Shown here piece by piece: positions 45,746 through 54,499 of a stretch of DNA of 64,000 nucleotides. The notes beneath the pieces were generated by a model. The model worked only from the letters and a program-made list of their open reading frames with translations, was not told where the DNA came from and ran no database searches. The stretch covers positions 62,001 to 126,000 of the forward strand of contig NZ_AHOO02000008.1 in assembly GCF_000244755.1 (NCBI RefSeq), given 5' to 3'. Position numbers and translations under genes: made by a program. Source of the stretch: Leptospira licerasiae serovar Varillal str. VAR 010 (lineage in GTDB: Bacteria; Spirochaetota; Leptospiria; Leptospirales; Leptospiraceae). The stretch's first letter is position 1. Every line of letters starts with the position of its first letter.

Positions 45746-46017
45746 GGAACCAATATCATCAAATTAAAAAAATATATAATATTAAAATTTTTGAATTTAG
45801 TTCGTCTTAGGCAAGAATTAGCGACTAAGACGAAAAGTTTGGAGACGTAAACAAGGATTTGCAGCAACCATCAACTCAAAAAATCGCATGACACAACGGA
45901 TCGAAAAAATGACCGGAATCAATATTCCGGAGTATATTATAGAAATTTAATTGAAAAAATCGGATAAATCCCGGCCAAAGCTTTAGGATTTACAAAGACT
46001 CCCTTCCGTGCCACAGA
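45746..46017. ncRNA. Structured intergenic region, candidate small RNA
   Basis: A 272-base gap with two clear stems: TTCGTCTTAG (45801-45810) pairs with CTAAGACGAA (45825-45834) over 10 bp, and CCGGAAT (45913-45919) with ATTCCGG (45924-45930) with a 4-nt loop. No ORF of note. Strand and promoter are unknown; it may simply hold the leader and terminator of its neighbours. Confidence 0.3.
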
Positions 46018-47307
46018 TTAAGACCTCATGGCCTCAATCTCATCTACTTCTTTTGCGATCATAGAAGTTAGGACCACCGGACTATCCCCGTTCACAAGTA
46101 CGTCATCCTCTATTCGAACTCCGATCCCTCTGAAACCGACAGGGATTGTCTCATCGGCAGGATCAAAATACAACCCAGGTTCCACAGTTACGACCAGCCC
46201 GTTCTGCATAGGTTTACTTTTTCCGTTCTCAAAATAGCGCCCTACATCATGCACATCCATTCCGAGATAATGGCCTGTTCTATGCATGTAAAATCTGCGG
46301 TATTCTCCTTTCTCAATAATCTCCGAAAGATTTCCTTTTAACAAACCCAGATCCATCAATCCGGAAGTTAAATTTTTAACGGTCTTTTCATGAACCGCAT
46401 TGAACTCTACACCTTGTTTTGTATCCAAGATTGCTTGTTTCTGCACATCCAATACGAGTTGATAAATCGTTCTTTGTTCTGAAGTGAATTTTTTCCCCGA
46501 AGGAAAGACTCGCGTAACGTCTGCGGTATAATAATCCTTCTCCGCTCCGCTATCTACTAAGATGAGTTCGTTATCGCCGATCTTTGCGCGATTGGTTGTA
46601 TAATGAAGAATGGTTGCGTTCTTTCCTGCAGCGACTATATGGCCGTAACCTCCGCCCCAGGCACCATGTTTTAAATATTCGGATTCCAGAATGGACTCTA
46701 ATTCGAATTCATACATTCCAACCCTCGTCTCTCTGAACAACCTTTCGTGTCCGAGAGCTGTTATCCGGGAAGATTCTTTTAATTTTTCGATCTCTTCCGG
46801 TGATTTTAACATTCTCATTTCATGAAGAAAATTAGGGATCTCCCATCTTTGTGGACCGAATTTACCTTCTCTCAATCTTCTATTCAAGGAGCTGATGAGT
46901 TCGAGTAATTCGGAATCTCTTTTAGAGTCCTTTCCAAAAAAATGATATAAGGTAAACTGATTGGTTAGAATATCAGAGATCTTGGAATCCCATTCTCCTA
47001 GATCAAAGCTTTGATCCAATTCTAATCTTTTTTTGATCTCTTCTTTTCCGAGACGGATGCCTGTCCAAATCTCTTTCTCCTTATCTTTTGGAAGAGCAAA
47101 ATGAGAGGAGAAGTCCCTACGTAATACCAAAACACCGTCTTCTTCCTCGATACCTGTCAGATAATAATAATCGGAGTCCTGTCTAAACTTATACTCCACA
47201 TCCCTATTACGGATCTTTTGAGGAGCGGCAAAAATGAGTAGGACTTCCGACTCTTTTAAAAGATTCTGAACTTCTCGGATCCGTTTTCTAAAAATGTTTT
47301 GGTCCAT
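46018..47307 (-). CDS. Xaa-Pro aminopeptidase (PepP-like, M24B)
   Basis: 429-aa peptidase removing N-terminal residues before proline. N-terminal creatinase-like domain (VEYKFRQDSDYYYLTGIEEE). The pita-bread catalytic domain shows the five metal ligands: D and D in LILVDSGAEKDYYTADVTRV, H in MHRTGHYLGMDVHDVG, E in VVTVEPGLYF, E in GVRIEDDVLV. First and last regions match PepP of proteobacteria in length. Follows the glycosyltransferase after 2 bases, so it is in the same transcript. Confidence 0.9.
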   Translation of the reverse strand: MDQNIFRKRIREVQNLLKESEVLLIFAAPQKIRNRDVEYKFRQDSDYYYLTGIEEEDGVLVLRRDFSSHFALPKDKEKEIWTGIRLGKEEIKKRLELDQSFDLGEWDSKISDILTNQFTLYHFFGKDSKRDSELLELISSLNRRLREGKFGPQRWEIPNFLHEMRMLKSPEEIEKLKESSRITALGHERLFRETRVGMYEFELESILESEYLKHGAWGGGYGHIVAAGKNATILHYTTNRAKIGDNELILVDSGAEKDYYTADVTRVFPSGKKFTSEQRTIYQLVLDVQKQAILDTKQGVEFNAVHEKTVKNLTSGLMDLGLLKGNLSEIIEKGEYRRFYMHRTGHYLGMDVHDVGRYFENGKSKPMQNGLVVTVEPGLYFDPADETIPVGFRGIGVRIEDDVLVNGDSPVVLTSMIAKEVDEIEAMRS

Positions 47308-47309
47308 AA

Positions 47310-48332
47310 TTATCCTTTAATTAGACGAATTCCCTCTTCCACCATTTTGTCTGTATCCTGTTCCAACATACAACGAAAATGTCTTTTAGGACAGACCCTT
47401 CCCCCATGAATACCACAAGGACGACAGTCTAGGCCGTTCACTTCCGAGATAAACACACTGCTAGCCAAAGGAGTATAACCGAATGCAGGAATTGTGGCGC
47501 CGAAAGCGGCCAAAGTCGGAATATTAAATGCGGAAGCAAAATGAATTGGAGAAGAATCGTTTGTCACAAGGAGGACCGCCCCGCTCATCAAATAGCTCAT
47601 TTCAGGAAGAGAAGTTTTTCCCGCAAGATTGATCCCGAAATCCTGCGCTACTTCTTCGCAAAGTTTGGTATCTCCTTTGCCTCCGGTCAGAACGATTTTT
47701 AGTCCGGTCCTTTCATGTAGAAGTTTACTGACAGTTTTGAATTTATCCGCAGGCAAACGTTTTGTCTCCCAAACGGAAGAAGGAGAAACCAGGATATAAT
47801 TCCCTTTTTCTAAACCGTTCTTTTTCATTTCTGATTGGATACCGGTAACGGATTCGGGTTTCCAAAATAGTTCAGGTTGTCTGGAAATATTTTTTCTTTC
47901 TTCTTCCGAATAGATCAATGAAAGAAGTTTGTCCACCTCGTGAGGTCCTCTTAACAACCTTGGCTTTCTTTCATTCAATAAGAATGAAAATCCTGCAGTC
48001 TTATATCCTATTCTCCTTTTGGCTCCGCTCAAAAATGAAATTATAGAAGAACGAAATGAAAAATGAGGAGAAATACAAATAGTAAAATTATGTTTTCTTA
48101 ATTCTTTACAGAAGTTCCAAAAGCCGAAAAAAGAAGATTTGATCTGTTTTTTGTCCAAAGGGATGATAAGATCGATCCAAGGATTCGCTTCCAAAACGGA
48201 TTCGGTCCCTTTGTTCACGATCACAGTCATTTTAGAACCGGGAAACCTTTTCTTGATCTCCCTAAAAAGTGGAGTAGTTAAGATCAGGTCCCCTAAGAAC
48301 GCAGTTTGGATCACTAAAATATTTTCAGGCAT
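47310..48332 (-). CDS. Glycosyltransferase family 9 (heptosyltransferase-like)
   Basis: 340-aa GT-B enzyme like WaaF/WaaC/WaaQ. N-terminal ILVIQTAFLGDLILTTPLFR, nucleotide-side SPSSVWETKRLPADKF and the C-terminal donor-site block VTNDSSPIHFASAFNIPTLA. Cytosolic, membrane-associated; likely adds a sugar to the LPS core. C-terminal cysteines (CRPCGIHGGRVCPKRHFRC) are typical of some heptosyltransferase relatives. It overlaps the thiolase-like gene by one base. Confidence 0.88.
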   Translation of the reverse strand: MPENILVIQTAFLGDLILTTPLFREIKKRFPGSKMTVIVNKGTESVLEANPWIDLIIPLDKKQIKSSFFGFWNFCKELRKHNFTICISPHFSFRSSIISFLSGAKRRIGYKTAGFSFLLNERKPRLLRGPHEVDKLLSLIYSEEERKNISRQPELFWKPESVTGIQSEMKKNGLEKGNYILVSPSSVWETKRLPADKFKTVSKLLHERTGLKIVLTGGKGDTKLCEEVAQDFGINLAGKTSLPEMSYLMSGAVLLVTNDSSPIHFASAFNIPTLAAFGATIPAFGYTPLASSVFISEVNGLDCRPCGIHGGRVCPKRHFRCMLEQDTDKMVEEGIRLIKG

Positions 48333-49456
48333 TACTTTTGCGCCTCTAGGATAGTTGCAAAATTATTTACACCGAGCCCTCCGATGGACAAACTCAATGC
48401 AGTATCCGAATCATTTTCATTCATAAAATTACAAAGTTCGGCGATTTGTGCAAGGCCCGAAACTCCCACCGGATGACCTCTTGTTTTCAACCCTCCGGAA
48501 GGATTGATAGGAAGTCTCCCTCGTTTGTCAGTGACACCTTCCGCCACGTTTGCAAGCGCCTTTCCTTGAGAAAATAAGCCTGCATCTTCTGCGGCGATGA
48601 TCTCAAAGATCGTGAATGCATCGTGCAATTCCGCGACTTGAATATCCGAAGGTTTTTTGCCGGATTCCGTATAAGCTTGCTCAAACGCGGATCTAGATGC
48701 CGGAAAACTAAGTCCACCTGGAACTCCGTTCACCTGCCCTAAACCATGCCCCGTACCGATTATCTTAATTTTTTTACGGTCCTTATCCAATCTTGCCGGA
48801 TCAGTCTCTAAAAGTAAAGCGCAGGAACCGTCGGACAAAGGAGAAATATCATATAAACATAATGGACTTGAGAACATAGGAGAGGAGAAGTATTCCTCTT
48901 CGCTTAAGTTTTTTTGAATATGTGCGATCTTATTCTCGAGACCGTTATCGTGAAGTTTTTTAGATAACCTGAAAAGTTCCTTTCTGGAATATCCAAAATC
49001 CCTTAAATACCTGGTTGCAGTCAAAGCCCCACCTTGGGCCATGGACATTGCCAGATTCCTTTGTTGGGAAGAGAGAACAGAACCCAAGAGTAGATTATTC
49101 TCTTCTCGAGGAAGTCTACTCATGACCTCCGTTCCGATCACGATCCCTCTTTTAAATTTTCCTGATAGAAGAAGATAACGGGCCAGATGAAGAGCGGAAG
49201 CTCCACTGGAAGATGCAGTCTCAGAACGGATCGCGAATAAGGAAGAAAGTCCTAGATCTTCTTTGATCTTTGCTGGTAAAAAAATTTCTCCAGTATAACG
49301 TTCGGGGGCCATACATGCAAAGATCAGAAATTCAGGAACAAAGCCTGGATTCTTCTTAAGTAAATGATTCGCAGTATCATAAGAGAGCGATTGATAGTCG
49401 GAATCAGTCTTGCCGAATTTACTTAAGTGAGAATCGAGCACATAGGCCGAGGTCAT
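48332..49456 (-). CDS. Thiolase-fold protein lacking the catalytic cysteine
   Basis: 374 aa of thiolase/SCP2-thiolase fold. C-terminal His motifs are present: VAELHDAFTIFEIIAAEDAG and INPSGGLKTRGHPVGVSGLA. The nucleophile box expected as A-C-A-S-G reads A81-S82-S83-S84-G85, and the C-terminal CxGGG-type box reads SLSIGGLGVNN, so both reactive cysteines are absent. It probably does not perform thiolysis; it may bind acyl-CoA or support a partner enzyme. The start at 49456 (MTSAYVLD) is chosen because of the upstream AGGA; the longer frame to 49552 adds an unusual basic stretch. Grouped with a heptosyltransferase and PepP. Confidence 0.78.
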   Translation of the reverse strand: MTSAYVLDSHLSKFGKTDSDYQSLSYDTANHLLKKNPGFVPEFLIFACMAPERYTGEIFLPAKIKEDLGLSSLFAIRSETASSSGASALHLARYLLLSGKFKRGIVIGTEVMSRLPREENNLLLGSVLSSQQRNLAMSMAQGGALTATRYLRDFGYSRKELFRLSKKLHDNGLENKIAHIQKNLSEEEYFSSPMFSSPLCLYDISPLSDGSCALLLETDPARLDKDRKKIKIIGTGHGLGQVNGVPGGLSFPASRSAFEQAYTESGKKPSDIQVAELHDAFTIFEIIAAEDAGLFSQGKALANVAEGVTDKRGRLPINPSGGLKTRGHPVGVSGLAQIAELCNFMNENDSDTALSLSIGGLGVNNFATILEAQK

Positions 49457-49587
49457 ATTCCTACAAATTTCCCGGCTCCTGATTACGAGCAAAGTCAAAA
49501 ACTTAAGAGACGACGCTGCCTTTTTTCGAATCTCGCTTTTCAAAATAGGCACTCTCGTTTATAGTGATCTAAGGTAGGAGAAACGAC

Positions 49588-50055
49588 GTGAAAGGAAACC
49601 AAGAAGTCCTCGAAATCCTAGCGGAAGTGCTCTCCGCCGAACTCACAGCGATCAACCAGTATTTCATCCACGCAAAGTTGAACAAGAACTGGGGTTACGA
49701 AAAACTTGCTTCTTATATGAAGAAAGAATCCATCGAAGAGATGAATCACGCAGACCAAGTCATCGAGCGTATTCTCTTCCTGGACGGAGTTCCCGATCTG
49801 CAAAGATACATGAAGATCAATGTAGGTAAGGATATCGAAAGTATCCTAAAGAATGATTTAGACGTAGAATACAATGCCGTAGAACGTTTGAATCGCGGGA
49901 TAGAAATTTCCACCAAAAATAAAGACAACGGCACACGTGAATTGCTCGAGAAGATCCTCGTCTCCGAGGAGGAGCATATCGACTGGCTCGAGGCCCAGCT
50001 AGAGATCATCAAAACCATTGGGGTCCAAAATTATTTGGCCCAACAAATCACCTAA
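49588..50055 (+). CDS. bfr: Bacterioferritin
   Basis: 155-aa four-helix iron-storage protein, very close to the standard Bfr pattern: LSAELTAINQYFIHAKLNKN, ESIEEMNHADQVIERILFLD and LVSEEEHIDWLEAQLEIIKT. Diiron ligands (E, E-x2-H, E, E-x2-H) and the haem-ligating Met of the EEMNHAD segment are present. GTG start after AGGAGA. Divergent from the thiolase-like gene. Oxidises Fe(II) and stores it as ferric mineral; the haem at the dimer interface helps release. Confidence 0.94.
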   Translation: MKGNQEVLEILAEVLSAELTAINQYFIHAKLNKNWGYEKLASYMKKESIEEMNHADQVIERILFLDGVPDLQRYMKINVGKDIESILKNDLDVEYNAVERLNRGIEISTKNKDNGTRELLEKILVSEEEHIDWLEAQLEIIKTIGVQNYLAQQIT

Positions 50056-50058
50056 GCA

Positions 50059-52281
50059 TTGAATTCCAAAAAACCATCCCCTAAAAAATCCCCTTCTTCC
50101 GGATATGGCGAGAAGGGGCCTGCTAAGTCAGGTTCTTCTTTTTCCAAACCGACTCGCTCCAAAAACTCGAGTGCCGATCGAGATTCAGATCGTAAACCCT
50201 ATCGCTCTAAAGAAAGAGGCGACTCAGAAAGACCTTACCGTTCCAAAGACGGAAACTCTAAGCCAGGATATTCTTCCGACAAACCGAAAGAGAGAGGCGG
50301 ATCTAAACCGTTTCGTTCCGGCAATGATAGAAACTCCCCTGCTCGCTCCGGAAATCGTAAATTTTCAGACGAAGAAAAAAAACCTTTTCGAGATAAAGAT
50401 TCCGATCGCAGTGATCGCAAACCATTCTCACGTAGTTCAGATCGTGGGGACAGAAAACCATACTCTCGTGATTCAGATCGCGGAGAAAGAAAGCCATTCT
50501 CTCGCGATTCAGAACGTGGAGAGAGAAAACCATACTCTCGTGACTCAAGCCGAGGCGATAGAAAACCATTTTCTCGCGATTCAGAACGTGGAGAGAGAAA
50601 ACCTTTTTCCGGAAACACAAGAGGAGAAGGTAGGAACTCCTACGGTGAAAATTCCGATCGAGGCGATCGTAAACCATTCTCACGTAGTTCAGATCGTGGA
50701 GAAAGAAAGCCGTATTCTCGCGATTCAGATCGCGGAGACAGAAAGCCATTCTCTCGTGACTCAAGCCGAGGCGATAGAAAACCATTTTCTCGCGATTCAG
50801 AACGTGGAGAGAGAAAACCTTTTTCCGGAAACGCAAGAGGAGAAGGTAGGAACTCCTACGGTGAAAATTCTAACCGTGGAGATCGTAAGCCATTCTCAGG
50901 AAATTCGGATCGTGGGGAAAGAAAACCATTCTCTCGCGACTCCGGCCGTGGAGAAAGAAAGCCATTCTCCGGTAACTCTGATCGTGGAGACAGAAAACCT
51001 TTCTCTCGAGACTCAGACCGTGGAGAACGTAAACCTTTTTCCCCTCGCGGAAAAGAAGGATTTCGTTCCGAACGTCCAACTCGTTCCTATGAAGAAGATA
51101 ATTACAGAGAAGGCATCCGTGCGGGTTGGCAGTCCGCAAAACTTTCCCTCTCGGAATTTGATAGACCGGAAGCCCTCACCTATCATGCGTCATGCGGAGA
51201 TGGTCTCGCATTCTTATTAAAAGAAGAAGTTATAGAAGCGGGTTTAGAAATTCTCTCGGACAACAGAGGAGGAGTTTTTTTCAAGGGACCTTCCAAAAAA
51301 GTCAGGGACTTTTGTTTGAGTTCGGGAATTTCTTCCGGGATCAGCTTCGAATTGTCCTCTTGGCAGGACATTCAAGGGCCAGACGATCTATACGAAGTTG
51401 CGGCAATGTTCCCTTTCGAAAAACTACTTTCTCCGGGCACCAAGTTCAGAATAGATGCTGCGACAAAAGATAGCCTTCAAGATTCACGTTATGCGACTTA
51501 TCGCTTAAAAGACGCGATATTCGACAGATTCAGAGCACAAGGACTCGAGCTACCGGAAGCGGATCGTGAAGAGCCGGAGGTATTATTCTACCTTCGTTCC
51601 AGAATGAATCAGGTAAAATTATTCCTGGCATTACATGCCCAACCTTTACAAAGAAGAGGTCATGGAAGAGAAGGTGGAGAAGCTCCACTCAGAGAAACCT
51701 TGGCACAAGCGTTGCTCCGCTTTTCAGGTTGGAAACCGGGAGAAGCGTTATACGACCCATTCTGCGGTTCAGGTACTCTATTGATAGAAGCGGCGCTCAG
51801 AATGAGAAACGGTGGCTGGGTGAACTACAAAAGTTTGTCCAGATCCTCTATCTTCACCAGGCTGTTCGGACCTTGCAAAGCAAAAGAAGAATGGGACTCA
51901 AAGGAAATCCTACTCTTCGGTTCGGATATCTCGGAAGACGCAATAGAATTAGCAAAAAAGAATGCAAAAGAAGCCGGAGTCGCAGACTTGATCCGCTGGA
52001 AGGTTGCTTCCGCAGAAGAACAAGACGCAAGCCCCGGATTCAAAGAAGGTAAGATCGTAACGAATCCGCCTTATGGAGTCAGATTGGGAGACAAGGAATC
52101 CGTTTCCGAATTGTATTCTAGCTGGGGAGAATCTTTGAAAAAGAATTTCTCCGGATCCTATGTGGCTTTAGTGGCGGGAGATCCTTCCCTTTTGGGCTTC
52201 TTAAAACTCAAATCCGACAAAGAACAATCCGTCACCATCGCTAAGTTAAAAGGAAAATTAGTTGCCTATCGGATCGACTAA
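50059..52281 (+). CDS. RG-repeat domain fused to RlmL/TrmN-type RNA methyltransferase
   Basis: 740 aa in two parts. Residues 1-365 are a disordered, highly charged region with a 12-residue unit of the form DSxRGxRKPFSR repeated about 16 times (about 118-330). Residues about 370-740 hold a THUMP/RlmL-like module (EALTYHASCGDGLAFLLKEE) and a Rossmann methyltransferase with DPFCGSGTLLIEAALRMRNG (about 567) and catalytic NPPYGVRLGD (about 668), the N2-guanine/23S rRNA pattern. The RG-rich arm probably binds RNA, as in RNA helicases. TTG start three bases after the bfr stop; no clear ribosome site, so translation may be coupled to bfr. Confidence 0.82.
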   Translation: MNSKKPSPKKSPSSGYGEKGPAKSGSSFSKPTRSKNSSADRDSDRKPYRSKERGDSERPYRSKDGNSKPGYSSDKPKERGGSKPFRSGNDRNSPARSGNRKFSDEEKKPFRDKDSDRSDRKPFSRSSDRGDRKPYSRDSDRGERKPFSRDSERGERKPYSRDSSRGDRKPFSRDSERGERKPFSGNTRGEGRNSYGENSDRGDRKPFSRSSDRGERKPYSRDSDRGDRKPFSRDSSRGDRKPFSRDSERGERKPFSGNARGEGRNSYGENSNRGDRKPFSGNSDRGERKPFSRDSGRGERKPFSGNSDRGDRKPFSRDSDRGERKPFSPRGKEGFRSERPTRSYEEDNYREGIRAGWQSAKLSLSEFDRPEALTYHASCGDGLAFLLKEEVIEAGLEILSDNRGGVFFKGPSKKVRDFCLSSGISSGISFELSSWQDIQGPDDLYEVAAMFPFEKLLSPGTKFRIDAATKDSLQDSRYATYRLKDAIFDRFRAQGLELPEADREEPEVLFYLRSRMNQVKLFLALHAQPLQRRGHGREGGEAPLRETLAQALLRFSGWKPGEALYDPFCGSGTLLIEAALRMRNGGWVNYKSLSRSSIFTRLFGPCKAKEEWDSKEILLFGSDISEDAIELAKKNAKEAGVADLIRWKVASAEEQDASPGFKEGKIVTNPPYGVRLGDKESVSELYSSWGESLKKNFSGSYVALVAGDPSLLGFLKLKSDKEQSVTIAKLKGKLVAYRID
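50401..51041 (+). repeat. Tandem 36-bp coding repeats (12 amino acids)
   Basis: About 16 in-frame units encoding RG(D/E)RKP(F/Y)S blocks. A higher-order 216-bp period is visible: the stretch at 50551-50660 recurs almost exactly at 50767-50876. Two alternate frames also stay open over most of the region. Confidence 0.85.
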
Positions 52282-52299
52282 GCCAGACTCCCGGGAGAG

Positions 52300-53478
52300 A
52301 TGAATCACCAGGAGATCCTACTCAAACTTTTAGAAGTCACGGAAAACTCCAAGGACAGTTTTCAGTTCCTGAAACTATTCCGGTCCTTGGAGCCTGAAAA
52401 ATTCGCGGTCATCCATGCAAGCTCCGAGACCTTGACCGAATCCGCGGAAGCTTTTTTATACAATTTAAAATTATTACAAAAGTTACAGCTATTCCCTGTA
52501 GTCGTTCTGGAGAAAGACGGAGTATCTTACGCAAATCTTTTCTATCGCTCCCCCGCTTCCAAGATCAGTTTAGAGTCAATTAAGGACTCGTTGGAAGAAG
52601 GACAAGAACTTCCAGGTTCCAGAAACCTACCGGCAAAATGGTTCAGAAATCCGAGCCATGCAATGGAATCGGTTCTTTCTTCTATAAAGGAAAAGAAGAT
52701 CCCCGTGTTTGTAACAGACCAAGGCGGATCGGAAATTTATCCTTATCTTTCCAACTTATGTAAAGAACTTAGGACTAAAAAGTTAATTCTCCTTACTACG
52801 AGAAGTGGACTTTATAATTTGGAAGATAAAAAGATCTCCATCCTGGATTTCGAATCTTCGGAAAGCCTGCAAAAGGAAGACGAGTCATTATTCAAAGAAT
52901 GTAAAAAGATATTTGAATATACCGGGGATCCGAATCTTCAAATAGCGATCACTTCCGCTCCGGGCCTATTGAAGGAATTATTCACCATCAAAGGTAGCGG
53001 AACTCTATTAAGAAAAAAGAATAAAATAGAATTTCATACCGATTTCCGAAGGATAGACCCAAAAAGATTAAATGATCTGATAGAAGATTCTTTCGGAAGA
53101 GGATTAAAACAAGGTTTTTGGAATAAGGAATTTTCCGGGATCGTTTTGGAATCCGAATACAAAGGATGTGCACTTTTACAAAACACTCCCTGGGGCACCT
53201 TTCTTTCCAAATTCGCAGTGAATGAGATCGCGAGAGGGGAAGGTGTAGGAAGAGATATTTGGGATGAGATGTTAAAAAAGTCCCCTGTCCTTTTCTGGAG
53301 AGCCAGAGCGGAAAATACCATTTCCAAATGGTATGCTAAAGAATGTAGCGGCCTCCAAAAAGAAGGCATCTGGATCTATTTTTGGATCGGATTACAAGAG
53401 AAAGAAATTCCGTCCGTCTGCGATTTTTTAAGAAACCTTCCGGAAGATTTGGAATCTAAACAACGGATCGATCCCTGA
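52300..53478 (+). CDS. N-acetylglutamate synthase-like GNAT protein
   Basis: 392 aa. The C-terminal half has the NAT domain of the NAGS/K (Xanthomonas/vertebrate) type: [60 protein letters not shown] and IWIYFWIGL. The N-terminal half looks like a degraded amino-acid-kinase fold without the glycine-rich ATP loop, so kinase activity is unlikely. It may catalyse the first step of arginine synthesis, glutamate + acetyl-CoA to N-acetylglutamate. Nineteen bases after the RlmL-like gene, and its stop overlaps the next start (TGATG). Confidence 0.7.
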   Translation: MNHQEILLKLLEVTENSKDSFQFLKLFRSLEPEKFAVIHASSETLTESAEAFLYNLKLLQKLQLFPVVVLEKDGVSYANLFYRSPASKISLESIKDSLEEGQELPGSRNLPAKWFRNPSHAMESVLSSIKEKKIPVFVTDQGGSEIYPYLSNLCKELRTKKLILLTTRSGLYNLEDKKISILDFESSESLQKEDESLFKECKKIFEYTGDPNLQIAITSAPGLLKELFTIKGSGTLLRKKNKIEFHTDFRRIDPKRLNDLIEDSFGRGLKQGFWNKEFSGIVLESEYKGCALLQNTPWGTFLSKFAVNEIARGEGVGRDIWDEMLKKSPVLFWRARAENTISKWYAKECSGLQKEGIWIYFWIGLQEKEIPSVCDFLRNLPEDLESKQRIDP

Positions 53479-53825
53479 TGGAACAAAACGTTTTTTTGTA
53501 TGATGGGGATTGCAAATTCTGCTCAGGCCTCGCTTTTAGACTTTCAAAGCTATCCTTGGACGAAAATATAAAATTTGTAAGTTTCAGAGATCTATCTTCT
53601 CAAGATCTAAAGGAACTTCATCCGAGCTTAGAACCGAAATTAGTTGCGGGTAATGTGCAGTTTATTTCCGGAAATATGAGATATCCAGGTTTCTTTGCGG
53701 TCCGAAAACTTTCTCATTCCTTAAAAGGTTGGAGATGGGCTTCTCCACTTTTATATCTTCCATTGGTTCCAATACTCGGAATGGTTTTTATGAGTCTTTT
53801 GAAATCTATTCGGTCAAAGGTCTAA
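53478..53825 (+). CDS. DCC-family (DUF393) thiol-disulfide oxidoreductase-like protein
   Basis: 115 aa. Starts with the DCC signature [20 protein letters not shown], a CxxC in a thioredoxin-like position, followed by [18 protein letters not shown]-terminal hydrophobic stretch ([20 protein letters not shown]) suggests membrane contact. Function unproven for the family. It overlaps the opposite-strand iron-enzyme gene by 4 bases. Confidence 0.82.
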   Translation: MEQNVFLYDGDCKFCSGLAFRLSKLSLDENIKFVSFRDLSSQDLKELHPSLEPKLVAGNVQFISGNMRYPGFFAVRKLSHSLKGWRWASPLLYLPLVPILGMVFMSLLKSIRSKV

Positions 53826-54499
53826 TTAGAGACCTGGGACATTACCTTTTTTAAACCTTCATAAAATACTAAACGTGCATCCAAAGCAAGTTTGGATCCT
53901 TCTCTCACTTTCTGCATTTTTTCAGGATCTGTTGCTACGGATTCTATCAATCTAAACATTTTTTCGGAATGAGATTCGTCTGCTTCCAAATTCACCTGAA
54001 AAAACTTGCCTTCCGGAAGAGTGATCCTGGATTTTAAGTCCGAATAAGACTTATACATTCTGGAATATTCTAATTTTAGAAGATATTCGTTCGCAGGCCC
54101 AAGGGCTCCTAATGCGGAATAAAAATCAGTGGTAGTGATCCTCTTCATCAAATCCAGATACGCTCCAGTTTCGGGAAGCATATCTTCTTTCCTGACAACC
54201 TCTCCCATCTCAGAGAGAAATTTTCTCAAAATAGAAACATGCGAATCTTCTTCTTTTCCTTCTCCCAATTCTTCCCAAATATTTTGCACAAGCACGATCT
54301 TAGAAGGCACAAAATTGGTAAGGGCCGCTGTATTTAAGAACCAGTTCACGAATTCCACTGACACAAAATATTCCTGTTTCAACCAAAGAAGCAGATCGGA
54401 ATGTTCCATTCTTTCTTCTTTCTCTTCCAACCATAGATTTGCGGTCAATACAGGATGATATTTGACCTGGTCTATTAATTCTTCTCGAAACGTTTTCAT
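53822..54499 (-). CDS. Heme-oxygenase-fold diiron enzyme (CADD/UndA-like HDO)
   Basis: 225 aa, all-helical. Family-type ligands line up with the recalled positions of CADD: E77 in [10 protein letters not shown]87 in [13 protein letters not shown]138 in [12 protein letters not shown]174 and H177 in [14 protein letters not shown]; the first His of the H-x3-D-x2-H motif is N170 here. HDO enzymes use two irons and O2 for decarboxylation, N-oxygenation or C-C cleavage of amino-acid-like substrates. The start at 54499 (MKTFREEL) gives a TGATG overlap with the ATP-grasp gene, better than a longer in-frame start at 54634 inside it. Third gene of the kamA-ligase-HDO unit. Confidence 0.75.
   Translation of the reverse strand: MKTFREELIDQVKYHPVLTANLWLEEKEERMEHSDLLLWLKQEYFVSVEFVNWFLNTAALTNFVPSKIVLVQNIWEELGEGKEEDSHVSILRKFLSEMGEVVRKEDMLPETGAYLDLMKRITTTDFYSALGALGPANEYLLKLEYSRMYKSYSDLKSRITLPEGKFFQVNLEADESHSEKMFRLIESVATDPEKMQKVREGSKLALDARLVFYEGLKKVMSQVSN

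Noticed and set aside
50401..51041. CRISPR-like regular 36-bp periodicity
   Set aside because: Units are contiguous, in frame and coding; there are no unique spacers and no cas genes.
50105..51220. Long alternative-frame reading frames (371 aa on +, others on -) across the repeat region
   Set aside because: They arise because a 36-bp unit is a multiple of three and lacks stops in several frames; the frame with the methyltransferase domain is the real one.
53034..53369. 111-aa minus-strand frame inside the NAGS-like gene
   Set aside because: Antisense shadow without family motifs or ribosome site.
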